A stretch of DNA of 64,000 bases. Source: Drosophila persimilis (lineage: Eukaryota > Arthropoda > Insecta > Diptera > Drosophilidae). The first letter of the stretch is position 1, and every line of letters begins with the position of its first letter. The position numbers were made by a program, and so were the translations under genes. The DNA lies in the NCBI RefSeq assembly GCF_003286085.1, contig NW_020825288.1, positions 12,834,001 through 12,898,000 on the forward strand. Reading direction: 5' to 3'. The notes beneath the pieces were generated by a model. The model saw nothing but the letters and a program-made list of their open reading frames with translations. It did not search any database and was not told the origin of the DNA. Shown here one piece after another: positions 13,550 through 23,437 of this stretch.

Positions 13550-15370
13550 GCTTCTTTCTAATAATGTAAATCAAATATAGACCCCAAGATTTTCTTTATT
13601 TTAAGTGTATATAAAATTGTTGTATTACTCAATATTTGAATTCTAGCTAGGGAGCTGGTTCTTTTGTGAACAGAACTAAAGTTTTTCAACACCATTTAAT
13701 ATTTCGAGTTCGAACTAGTACCGGTTCTGGTGTATATGAAGTTTTTCGTGGTGTAATGGAAACGTGTAAAAAAAAAACGGAGACGACTACAGTGAAACAG
13801 GCATATATGATATCCAAGATGGTGGTGTCAGGGAAGGCTATTCCCTGTGTCTTTGCGTTATTGAAGACAAGCGGTAACAAGGAAGTTTCGAAAATAGAGA
13901 AGATGTAAACACGCCACAAACTTCACCCACTGCAAATACGCCTCTGGACTGCGCTTGTTTCCGACTATTTTGCAGATAATAATTATATAATCTATCCTAG
14001 ACACTGCAAAGCCTTCGAGGAGGACATTTTAAAATCGTGGAGGATAGAAGATGCTGGAAAAATATGACCCGGCAAAGCATTTGCCGCAGTATTATGAACT
14101 ATTTCTGTCAGGGACCGTAACAGCTATAAGTTTTAGAAATGAGAAATCACACTTATTTTGTGTTATTCAAAAAAAAAAAAAATTATTTGCGATTTTTAAA
14201 AGTATTAAATATTGTTAAGAAAGGTATTATCTATTTGTTTTGTCTTTATTCCTTCAATGATGAAAAGTATTTTTTCTAATATTTCACATCATTTACAAGT
14301 TCTCGGCATGTTTTTTTGGTTTTTATTCATTTAATTAATACATGTGTCAATTTTAGTATATATAATTTAATATAAAGTATACATACATATGTATGTCCAT
14401 ATGTATACATATATTATTAGTCAGCATCAATAGCCGAGTCTATATAGCCATTACTGTCTGTGGATAGAGAAAGCGAAGGAAATATAGGAAGACAAGACAG
14501 AATATGCAAGATTATAAATATAATTACATTTGCGGATGAAAAAGTTTTACAATGGGAAGTGCAAATAAAATACAATAATAGGGATTTAATTTACTGCTGC
14601 ACCACTGGCTATAAGCTATGGACTATTGGCTAATATTGGGCTGCGGAACCCAACAGCCCCAAGCTGTCGAAGATCAGAAATCATATTCCTAGATTTTGAT
14701 ATTTGGCTTAGGGCTACTGAATTCTCAGCCTTGAGCGCATACCTTAATCCGATTGATGAATCAATTTTGTACAAGATTGGCTAATATTAAATGCATCCTT
14801 TACTTTGATTGTTTATATAATATGGTTTAAACCAAAAATGTCAAGGCATAAAACATATATGAACGGAAATTCTTGCAAAAGGGAAATAGCCAAAACGGCT
14901 ATCGATACTATCGACTGGATAGTAGAGTTGCGCGCCTAAGTTTGAAAGTGAATGAGTGGCATGGATATGAATGCAATCCAGTGGAAGAAGTGAGGCAAAC
15001 GAGCAGATACCAAAAATAAATTTTCATTCTTAATAAGAAAAACAAACTTAGAAGAGCGAAATAAGCCGCCTGCATAGATATTACACACCTCACACTTTAG
15101 TTAAGGCTTTAATAATCCTCTCGTTGCTGTATATATATACATCCATGTGCTGCAATTTGTCCTTTTTGCTGAGCTTCGCGGTGGTGATCAACTAGCAATT
15201 GTTTAAGCTTAAATTTTATATGGAAGCGGGAACTTGTTTGAAATACGCGCACTGTTTAAAAGCTTCAACCAACAAGTTGTCCAACCCTGAACAAGCTATC
15301 GATAATTTTGAGAATTCAAAGAGAGAAAGCTCTGTTCAAAAACGAGAAAAACGCCAAAACCTCCATTCAA
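13550..15370. other. Intergenic DNA with degenerate repeats and a possible transposase relic
   Basis: An 80-codon open frame at 13666-13908 (plus) includes the string SGKAIPCVFALLK. It resembles the block around the catalytic core of MULE/FLYWCH-type DDE transposases, where a glycine is followed by a hydrophobic VFALL segment, so it may be a decayed fragment; this is a weak match by eye. A DINE-1-like fragment (TCAGCATCAATAGCCGAGTC) is at about 14423-14442. A reverse-oriented copy of the dispersed repeat described at 15371 is at about 14665-14800. TATCGATA-type sites occur near 14899 and 15298, with no gene attached that I can see. Confidence 0.4.
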
Positions 15371-17060
15371 TTAATTTAATTTTCAATGTTATATAGAAAT
15401 CCAAAAAATGCAAGTATTTTGAATAGGCCAATCATGTATAGAATTGATTCATCAATCGTACAAAATTGAGTGGGCATGGCTTGATGTTCTATATAGATAG
15501 TATTATCCAACGGAACAAAGAATATGAGGAATTGGTCGTTTTTTTGAATTCGCCGCAGTTCGCCGCAGTTCGCCGCAATTTCGCTTTAGCAACAATGAGT
15601 CTCGTTCCATACACACTGTTGCGGCAACATTTACTTGAAAACCGTATTTTAGTCAAAATAAATTACATTAAAGTAATTAAAAGAAGCAATCTTGTAGAAA
15701 ATGCATTTATCTATGGGATAAAGCTAAGTGGGCATCTATAGCTTGAAATATAGGCAATACCCGATTCGCCGCAGTTTCGCTATTGCAACAATGAGTCTCA
15801 CTCCATACACAAACATGTTGCTAATTCCATGTACACATACCCTGGGGGAAAATGGATGATATAGAATTGAGGAAATGTGTTTCATCCCATGCTCTAATTA
15901 ATGCAGAAACCAGTCAGTATCTATGTTAAACGATATTTTGCAATTAGTGGTCTTCTTACAGAGACCAAGAACTGGTACTGGGATCAGGATTTATTTACAA
16001 ACACCTAATCGAATGCATGAATAGACCAAAAAAATGCAATCTAAGACAAGGTCTTTACTAATTAGATTTGAAAGCAGGTTGAAAAACAGTATCTTTATAT
16101 AATATTCACGAAATAGGGTATACAAACGTCCATACCCTGGTTGACAACAAAGAGTCTGCAAATGCCGGCAACATTGACGTCACAACCTGCGACATTGAAC
16201 ATTTTTATTGAAATCGTGTTTTTGTCAAAATAAAAGATTTTCGAGTACTTAAAAGTAGTTACTCTTGATCAAAATTGATTCAGCAATCATATAAAATTAT
16301 CTGGGCAAAAATAAGAGATCTATATAGCCAGGAATATTCGACGGAAGAAAGATTAACCAAGAATTAGTCGTCATAACCGGTTCACAACAATGAGTCCCAT
16401 TCCATACACACATACCCTGGGGGAAATGGATGTTATAGAATTGAGAAAATGTTTGTCATCCAAGACTCCGTAGGTATCAGGATCGAGATAAATATACACA
16501 AGATACTAATAATGTACTTTAATATGTCTAAGGAATATCAATTTGAGAAAAGGTCTTGATAAATCACGTTTAATCTTCATATAAAATTAACAAAATAGGG
16601 TATTCCAAGGCTTACACGCAACACAGTGACTCTTTTTTTGTTGGACTTTTTCGTTTAAGCCTTTTTTTACAATAAATACAATAAAAGCAAGGATTAAAAA
16701 CTAACCAATCTTGTAGAAAATTGATTCATCAATGGAATAAAACTATATGGGCATTGCTAAGAGATTTAATAAGTCAGCATTATTCAATGGAATATCAAAA
16801 TTAAGCAATATGAACGAATTTCCTTTTTCGTTTGTTTTGATTGACCCATTTCGCTACTTGCTTTTTGTTTGACTTATTTCGCTAAAACCTCTTTTTACGC
16901 AAAATGCAATAAAAGCAAGTGTTTAAAATAAGCCAGTCAAGTTGAGAATAGTTTAATTATTCGGATAAAATTATGTGAGCCGTGCTAAATGTTTTATATA
17001 GCTAGTAATATTCGACGGAATAAAGAAATTGAGCAATTGGAACGATACTCGTTTGTTTAT
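15371..17060 (+). repeat. Tandem, decayed copies of a dispersed obscura-type repeat
   Basis: Five divergent copies of one unit lie head to tail. The recognisable core reads, with variation, as CTTGTAGAAAATTGATTCAT then CAATCGxATAAAATTATGTGGGCAT and ends near TAGCTAGTAATATTCGACGGAAT. Cores are near 15445, 15690, 16271, 16710 and 16935. Between cores, a second conserved block starts CATACCCTGGGGGAAATGGA and occurs at about 15836 and 16408, roughly 570 bp apart. A third block (AAACCTCTTTTTACxxxAAATxCAATAAAAGCAA) occurs at about 16660 and 16890. The same unit is found in both orientations elsewhere in the window (22.86, 23.05, 35.05-35.6, 43.54, 43.87, 49.95 and 50.56 kb). No open reading frame is shared by the copies, so it is non-autonomous or satellite-like. 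Confidence 0.7.
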
Positions 17061-17405
17061 GCTACTGTTGTATGAGCAAAAGTGCCTTGTACGTCTGCCT
17101 ACAGTGGCTTCGAATAACAGTAAATCCTGATGTCAGAGGGCACTTCCAAAAACAACCGCTGTTCCTCGGCTATTCCGTGCTTTCCACCTTCTTCGCATTT
17201 ACAGTTAAAGTCGAGCCACAGAGTCTGCTGCGATCCCGAAACAACGAAACCAGCGTCCCCCTCCCCTCTGACCAACAAGCTGTTAACGTACAGCCTGGTC
17301 AGCGTTGGCGTTGGCGTTCTTTCCATAGAGAACCCAAGGCCACCCGTCCCAAATAAGAATTCATTTAAGTACTGTATTTATATATTTATTTCATTATATA
17401 TTTAT

Positions 17406-18022
17406 TTATTGTTTTACATTTTTTTGTAATGCGCAGTGAATGCAGCATGGAGCGTCCTGTGCCGGTGGAGCAGCACAGGCCGGTGGGGCAGGTGGAGCAG
17501 CACGGGCCGGTGGGGCAGGTCTGGCAGCACGGGCCGGTGGAGCAGCACGGGCCGGTGGGGCAGGTGGGGCAGCACGGGCCGGTGGTGCAGCACGGACCGG
17601 TGAGGCAGGTGGGGCAGCACGGGCCGGTGAGGCAGGTGAGGCAGCACGGGCCGGTGAGGAAGCACGGACCGCGTCTCTGGCGATCGCGGCTATAGCCCTA
17701 CGCATACGGCGGTTTAGCCCTCCTTGGTAGCCGTAGGCACCTCCACCTCCACGCCCTCCACCTCCACGGGCACCTTGGGCGTAGTGGGCACCGCGTCCAC
17801 GTGCACCTTGGGCGTAGTGGGCACCGCGTCCACGTGCACCTTGGGCGTAGTGGGCTCCTTGGGCGTAGTGGGCTCCTTGGGCGTAGTGGGCTCCTTGGGC
17901 GTAGTGGCCTCCGCGTCCACGGGCACCATTTACAAAATATATCGCCTGAGGCATCTGAAAGTATAAAAAATATTTAAATAAAAACATTAAAAAATAAACT
18001 CACTTAAACTTAAACTCACCAT
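17406..18022 (-). CDS. Unrecognised repeat-rich protein (GAHYAQ and ARAAPP repeats), two exons
   Basis: The second exon, 17954 to 17406, encodes 182 residues. A plausible first exon is only the ATG at 18022-18020, followed by GTGAGT and, 65 nt later, CTTTCAG directly before a second ATG (MPQAIYFVNG). A 65-nt intron is typical for Drosophila. The N-terminal half is built from GAHYAQ / GARGRG units (an 18-bp minisatellite at about 17768-17935). Next comes a Gly-rich spacer and a short basic segment (LNRRMRRAIAAIARDAVRAS). The C-terminal half repeats ARAAPPA(P/S)P (17460-17670). It ends CCIHCALQKNVKQ. AATAAA signals on minus lie just downstream (about 17385-17403). GC-rich repeats in an AT-rich setting keep several frames open, so the frame is supported by the intron and poly(A) signals rather than by homology. 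The function is unknown. Confidence 0.5.
17440..17935. repeat. Coding minisatellites
   Basis: There are two GC-rich tandem arrays inside the predicted minus-strand exon. One has units of roughly 15-30 bp around GCAGCACGGGCCGGTG at 17460-17670. The other has 18-bp units around CTTGGGCGTAGTGGGCTC, with a longer variant containing GCGTCCACG, at 17768-17935. All units are multiples of three in length as far as I can follow, so copy-number changes would preserve the frame. Confidence 0.75.
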
Positions 18023-18416
18023 TTTTCAAATTTTTTTCCTCGCGTCGCGCCTTAATTGTCGGTTGGGTTTGAATGAAGGAATCGGAATCCGATAGAACCT
18101 CATATCGACATACAAGTGCACGGTTGCATTTGCCAATATTTTGCAATTAAGTAAAAATATAATTAAATGGCTTGTAAACAAATCTGAAATGCAGGAAAAT
18201 AAATTAAACAAAACGTTTTCTGTACTACGATAAATTAATTTGGCTGTTTTTTGGCAAAATGCTTTTTTATTTTCCAATTGGCAACGCGATTATCATATGT
18301 GCGGGTGGATTCGATACCGGTATCGATAAACACCTTCACCACCAACAAGTGCGCAAAGCAAGTGTTATATTTTAAATATTGTTAAAATAAGTGAAAGTGT
18401 TAAAAAAACAAAGGCA
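18023..18416. promoter_or_regulatory. Shared divergent promoter with a DRE (TATCGATA)
   Basis: These 394 bp separate the start codons of the divergent repeat-protein gene (minus) and THAP/P gene (plus). TATCGATA at 18321-18328 is a perfect DNA-replication-related element, the site of the BEAF/DREF class typical of housekeeping Drosophila promoters. It is preceded by the palindromic GATACCGGTATC. It lies 89 bp before the THAP gene's ATG. I see no TATA box. Confidence 0.5.
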
Positions 18417-21400
18417 ATGCTTAACAGCTGGTAAGTTAAAGTTATTTTCCAATTGGACGCAAGTTTTGCGCAAAATACTATGTTTTTTTGTTACATTTTC
18501 GGCTTTTCCTTTTTGCGTGCATTTTTTGCGTGAATTTTTGCGTGCAATTTTCAATTTCCCTTAGGGTGAAATTTGTGCGTAAATTTTTAGGGTAAAATTT
18601 ATGCTGTGCGTGAAATTTGTGTGTGCAATGTGCAATTTCCTTTTTTCAATATTATATGTATTGTATTTCCAATTGCATTTGTATTGTTGTATTATTTTAG
18701 CGGCCAACTTGGCAACGGACATGGAAGGATGAGACCAACAATGATCCAAGAGAGTCCCTAGGTTCGAGGCCTGGGCTGACCGACTTCTGCTGTTTTTTCA
18801 TTTTTTATCCGAATATTTATTTTTTCCCCCGAAAATTTATTTTTTTCCCCCCAAAAATTCACTATTTTTATACCCGATACTCAAAATGAGTATTGGGGTA
18901 TATTAGATTCGTTTCCGACCCCATAAAGTATATATATTCTTGATCAGCATCAATAGCCGAGTCGATTGAGCCATGTCTGTCTGTCCGTCCGTCCGTCTGT
19001 CCGTCCGTCCGTCTGTCCGTCTGTCCGTCCCCTTCAGCGCCTAATGCTCAAAGACTATAAGAGCTAGAGCAACGATGTTTTGGATCTTCTTGGAACTATT
19101 TCAAAACTTTGCCCCGCCCACTTCCGCCCCCACAAAGGGCGAAAATCTGTGGCATCCACAATTCGACGATACGAGAAAACTAAAAACGCAGAATCGTAGA
19201 AGATGACTATATCTTCTAGAGTGCAAAATCTGAACCAGATCGTATAATTATTACAGCCAGAATCACGAAAACAATTTCACTCTTTCTCGCTCTGTCTCAC
19301 TCTAACACACAGGTTTCATAGTCGGTTTTGCCAATTGCAAAATATGAGTTCAAGGATCTCAGAACCCATAAGAGCTAGAGCAACCAAATTTGGTATCCAC
19401 ACTCCTGTGATATCGGACCTTGACCGTTTTGTGTCAAAATTTCGCCACACCCCCTTCCGCCCCCGCAAAGGACGAAAATCTGAGGCAACCACAAATCTCA
19501 GAGACTATTAAGGCTAGAGTAACCAAATTTGGTACACATACTCCTTTAAGATGTCACTATAAAACGTATATCTCAGAATTTCGCCCCACCCCCATCCGCC
19601 CCCACAAAGGACGAAAATCTGTTGCATCCACAATATTGCAGATTCGAGAAAACTAAAAACGCAGAATCATAGAGAATGACTATATCTATCCGGTGGCTGA
19701 ATTTGGATCAGATCAGATAATTTTTGTAGCCAAAAGGAACAAATCAATTTGCATTGGCTATGCAGCGCCCGACGTCACGCTCAGACTGATTTTCTGTCTC
19801 TCTAGCACGCATTCTTTGTCGTGTCGTTTAATATTAGCGGCGTCTGCCGGAGGAGAGCCATACTGCCTTAGTATCAGGTATAACTGTAGAGTTGCGGTGT
19901 CCGCAGCAACTCACAACGTTCCCCCTCGTTTTTCCTTAAAACCACAGCATTTTTCCATTAAAAAATTTTTTTTTTATTTTTCTTAAACATTTTTTTTCTC
20001 TGCCTTACTAACGAACATTAACGCTTTGCTATCCACCCACTATTAAAATTTGTTCTAAAACTAATAATAATAATTTTATAATATTCCAGCAAAACCGACA
20101 AATGCTTAGTAACAGGCTGCAGTGGCGATGTAAAATCGTTCGCTATTCCGAGGATGGGTGAAATCCATGATAAATGGATTAAGAACCTAAATATATCTAA
20201 ATACAACACACGCTCCCGAGTATGCGCGAAGCATTTCCATAAGGAGTGTATTTTGAACGGGAGGCTTCGAACAGGATGTCTTCCAACCGAAAATTTGGGT
20301 AAGTTAGTAAAATAAGTTATTTTCTAGTTAGTTTTAATAGTCTGTCCGTCTGTCGAATGTTTAATGTAGCCATACTAACTAGTTATCGGGTATAAATGTA
20401 GAGTTGCGGCCGCAGCAGCAACTCAAAACGTTCCACCTGCTACTTAATTCAAACCAATTAATATGATATTAATTACTTTTATTTTCACTTTTGTTAATTT
20501 AGGACATAAGCCATTGTTTGAGAACTCGCTCAGCAATAGGCAAAAAAAAGCCATTGTTTCAATAGAAGATATTGAAAACAAAACTGCCGATCTGTCAATA
20601 GATAATATTGATATCAATTACAATGAAGATACATATTCTTCTCAAGAATCCGGCTATGAATTTCTGGAAAAGAAATGTAAAGCCCTAAATGAGGAAAATA
20701 TTTCCCTAAAAGAGGAAATTAAAAATTTGCATGAAAAATTGCACACATTCACTGTCCAAAGTGAAGATAGGGAAAAATATGTACAAAAAATAAATGATTT
20801 AGAGAAAGAAATTTCTCAACTTAAATCAATGAGCACGAACAGGGCTCCTGAAGAAGAACAATGTGTTTCGCCGCCGCTCCAAGTATTTGAGCCTGGCTTT
20901 CAAGGCGAACATATTGAAAAGTTGAAGAAACTTGTACAAAAGTTGGATGAGAGTCACAGAAATTGTGCACTCATTTTTGATGAAATGATCATCCAACCAG
21001 AAATTGGTTATCTTGCCAATGTTGACCGAGCAATTGGTTACGTAGACCTGGGAGACGGAATTTCCGATAAGGAACAATATTCCTCCCAAGCCACTGGAAT
21101 GTTGACATTCCTTGTTAGAGGGCTGGTAAGTGATTACAGCTATTTTGTTAACTCAATATTTGTTAACAAAAATGTAACTCACAAATACGCCCAAGCCATT
21201 GCTCAGGCGGTTAAGTGTTGTACTGCAGCCGGCTTAAATGTCCGCGCTATAGTCTGCGATCAGGCTTCAGTAAACACGGCGGCTCTTGAAAAAATAGACC
21301 GTGAAAGAATGATCAATCCGCCAGTGCCTCAGTTCGTGTGCGATTACGTACATTTATTCAAGAGCGTTAGAAATAACTTCTTGACACACGACATAACTAC

Positions 21401-22364
21401 ACCAGTCGGAAAAGCGACATGGAAAGTTATCGAAAAGTTTTATGAAGTCGATTCATTAAACTCTTTTCGCTTGGCACCCAAGATAACGGAAAAGCACATC
21501 AATCCGCAAGGATATGATAGAATGAATACCGAATTGGCTGTTCATGTTTTTTCGAATACGGTCAGCACAGGCATTAAAATGTTTGCTGATCGTGACACTT
21601 TTGAAGACAAGGATGCAGCCATTGCTACATCCATGTTTTTAAAAAGTATGAACGATGGTTTCGATGTATTAAACAATACATATTTCCGTGCCAATAAAAC
21701 GTTCACCAATCGCTTGGATGAATTCGTAAGTTATTTGGGAAAGATTAAATTCGGCCCCCATAAAATAACCGAATCAGATTCCCAAGCCAGTTGCCTGAAA
21801 AGGCTGATTGAAACTTGCAAAAGAATCAATCAAATTTCAAAAGATCTTTTAGAAATAAAAGATATTCAAAAAATAAATACCAGGGGTTTCAACCAAGATT
21901 CCCTGGAAGAATATTTTAATAGTTTAAACCGAGAAATTGGGTGGCAATATGATAGCCCAACAGCAGCTCAGTTGGTTCAGCACCTGCCTCTGGAAATACC
22001 TGAAAAGGTAACTTTGGAGGATGACGTAAACCAAAATTCCATTAAACAGCATGGATTAATTGTATATCAAACGGAAAGTTTGAATCGCCCAATTGCTAAA
22101 ATTGCGGAATTCGCTGCTGTAAGAAATACATTAGGAATTGTTCTGTGCAAACTGAACATTGAATGTACAATCTGTCAAAGAATAGTAGTTCCTGATGGAA
22201 AGAGCATCCGTGGAATTAAAAATCCTACACAAGCTCTTTTTGAACATTCATTAAAGCATATTCAAATATTTACAGAATGTTTCAAAACCACTCCATGCGA
22301 TAAAAATATTGCAAGAAATATTATTAGCAGAAAAAAAGCGTTTCGAAATAAACGAAAAAAATAA
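18417..22364 (+). CDS. P-superfamily transposase with THAP domain, intact and spliced; candidate domesticated gene
   Basis: Exons are 18417-18430 (MLNS plus two bases), 20090-20298 and 20503-22364; phases fit at both junctions, giving 694 aa. The THAP zinc finger shows C10-x4-C15, W34, C50-x2-H53, F54 and the conserved P70 of the LPT block. Next is an acidic region and a coiled coil (KKCKALNEENISLKEEI onward), then an RNase H-like transposase core. Candidate catalytic acids are D234 (IFDEM), D327 (VCDQAS) and E543 or E544 (QDSLEEYF). Length and spacing resemble P-element transposase. The THAP exon has no in-frame ATG before its first cysteines and a stop just upstream of its acceptor, so an upstream coding exon is required. 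Exon 1 is inferred from phase, GTAAGT and the DRE. I found no P-like inverted repeats. AATAAA lies near 22434. Confidence 0.75.
18705..18797 (+). other. tRNA-like remnant with B box and T-run
   Basis: GGTTCGAGGCC at 18761-18771 matches a pol III B box. The flanking bases form a five-pair T stem (CTAGG with CCTGG, one wobble) around a TTCGAGG loop. TTTTTT follows at 18792. A weak A-box-like TGGCAACGGACATGG lies about 50 bp upstream. I could not form an acceptor stem or a convincing anticodon arm, so this is at best a decayed tRNA or tRNA-derived SINE head. Confidence 0.25.
18868..19935 (+). mobile_element. DINE-1/SGM-type Helitron-like element
   Basis: It starts TATACCCGATACTCAAAATG, followed by the standard DINE landmarks. 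These are the TTGATCAGCATCAATAGCCG block with a GTCTGTCCGTCCGTC tract (18962-19030), ACTATAAGAGCTAGAGCAAC, the CCGCCCACTTCCGCCCCCAC blocks (three partial repeats of the inner segment), and CGCCCGACGTCACGCTCAG near 19768. The end has a GTTGCGGTGTCCGCAGCAAC hairpin, the 3'-type stem-loop of these elements. No coding capacity, so it is non-autonomous. From memory, SGM elements were first described in the obscura group and are associated with P-derived genes of the subobscura lineage. Confidence 0.85.
20337..20450 (+). mobile_element. Second, truncated DINE-1/SGM 3' end inside THAP gene intron 2
   Basis: This fragment repeats the end of the element at 19870-19935: TATCGGGTATAAATGTAGAG, then a GTTGCGG...CAGCAACTC hairpin and AACGTTCCACCT. 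It is preceded by TCTGTCCGTCTGTC. The THAP exon is therefore bracketed by two direct copies of the same Helitron end about 515 bp apart. Confidence 0.7.
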
Positions 22365-23437
22365 AAGGAAATGGATGCATGAAGGGCAGTTATATTCTGA
22401 AAAGAATAGCCCTTATGCCAAAAAAATTAAGGGAATAATAAAAGATGGCTTTTGTGAATAGAAAATATTTACAAAATGCTGAAAAGCACGCATCGCCCTT
22501 TAATTTATAAAAATATGCCAATGGCTACAGAAATGTAGGCTGTCCGATTTACCATCTTTTTCATTATTGAAAAAGAAAAGATCGCTGATGAGGAAGAGTG
22601 GTGTCTTCCGAAACAGTCTTTTAAATCTTTTCTTAAACCAAAAATACGGGTGTGATTGTCATTTTGAAATAACAATCACACTCAACGCGCGAGAGCGTTG
22701 CTCTCGCGCTGTGTGATTGTTATTTCAAAACAACAATCACAAAATCGGCTCAATTTCAAAATAAAGTTAATTTACCGCTCTGTTACCGTTCATTTTCTTG
22801 TAAATTTTGTTAAACTTTTTACTTAAACCTTCCTTTAAATTAAATTCAATAACAAGGAGTCCCTAAAATACGCATATCTTGTAGAAAATTGATCTATCAA
22901 TCGGAGAAAATCATGAGTTCAGAGCTGAGGCTCTTAGCTAGCTAGTAATATTCAACCGAATATGAAAATTGTGTTCAATTCTTATAGCAACGACTATCCT
23001 CTTTCGATTTTTTTGTTAGACCTCTTTCGATAAAACATTTTTTTTCACAAGAACCAATAAAAGCAACTATTTAGAGTGAGCCACTTAAGTAAAAAATTGT
23101 TTCATCAATCGTATAAAATTAGGAGGGCATGACTAAATGTTCTATCCAGCTAATAATATTAAACCGAACATTAAAATCAAGTAATATGCTCTCCATGGAG
23201 GCAAAAGTTATGGTTGCGTTTCAATTTCGATTGTTAGATTTTTCTAATATATTTCATACCTATCGTATCAACTATCGTAACTTATTTATAGTGTAAATCA
23301 TCCAAGTCCATCATTTGTGGCGGTGGTTTTGAGTAGAGCGAACGGTTGTTGTGCATATATAGCCAGCAGCAGAGCAGAGGAGGAGAGCAGAAAAGTCTTA
23401 CCCAGAATCGAGTGCGGTGTTTTGTGTGTGTTTTGCC
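22365..23437. other. Intergenic region between the THAP gene and Gdh
   Basis: It holds the THAP gene 3' end (AATAAA near 22434), a triple palindrome at 22654-22741 (listed separately), two forward copies of the dispersed repeat (about 22865-22985 and 23055-23185), and the Gdh promoter and leader. Immediately upstream of Gdh, two degenerate TATCGTATC/ACTATCG sites (about 23260-23280) resemble weak DREs, and CATATATAG at about 23353 may act as a TATA box. Confidence 0.6.
22654..22741. repeat. Three consecutive palindromes
   Basis: GTGATTGT/ACAATCAC arms span 22654-22681, with an inner ATTT/AAAT pairing. GCGCGAGAG/CTCTCGCGC arms (nine perfect pairs, five-base loop) span 22687-22709. TGTGATTGT/ACAATCACA arms span 22712-22741. 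The outer two hairpins are near-copies of each other. The block could be a folded-back MITE end, a cruciform-forming site or a protein-binding array. Confidence 0.75.

Larger units (their letters stand above)
18431..20089 (+). other. First intron of the THAP/P gene
   Basis: 1.66-kb intron (GTAAGT to TTCCAG). It contains a tRNA-like T-arm remnant near 18758-18780, and a DINE-1/SGM element from about 18868. An alternative internal acceptor at 18700 would lead to a TAG after about 24 codons. Confidence 0.55.

Noticed and set aside
17429..17966. Plus-strand frames through the minisatellites (Ala/Gly- and Gly/Val-rich)
   Set aside because: Repeats whose length is a multiple of three keep all frames open; only the minus frame has the 65-nt intron and poly(A) signals.
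18701..18760. Acceptor at 18700 as second exon of the THAP gene
   Set aside because: Splicing exon 1 there gives a stop after about 24 codons, whereas splicing to 20090 gives a complete THAP domain in phase.
23417..23437. Upstream ATG of Gdh (MFCVCFA extension)
   Set aside because: The extension is hydrophobic and Cys-rich, unlike a mitochondrial presequence; [10 protein letters not shown] begins a proper one.
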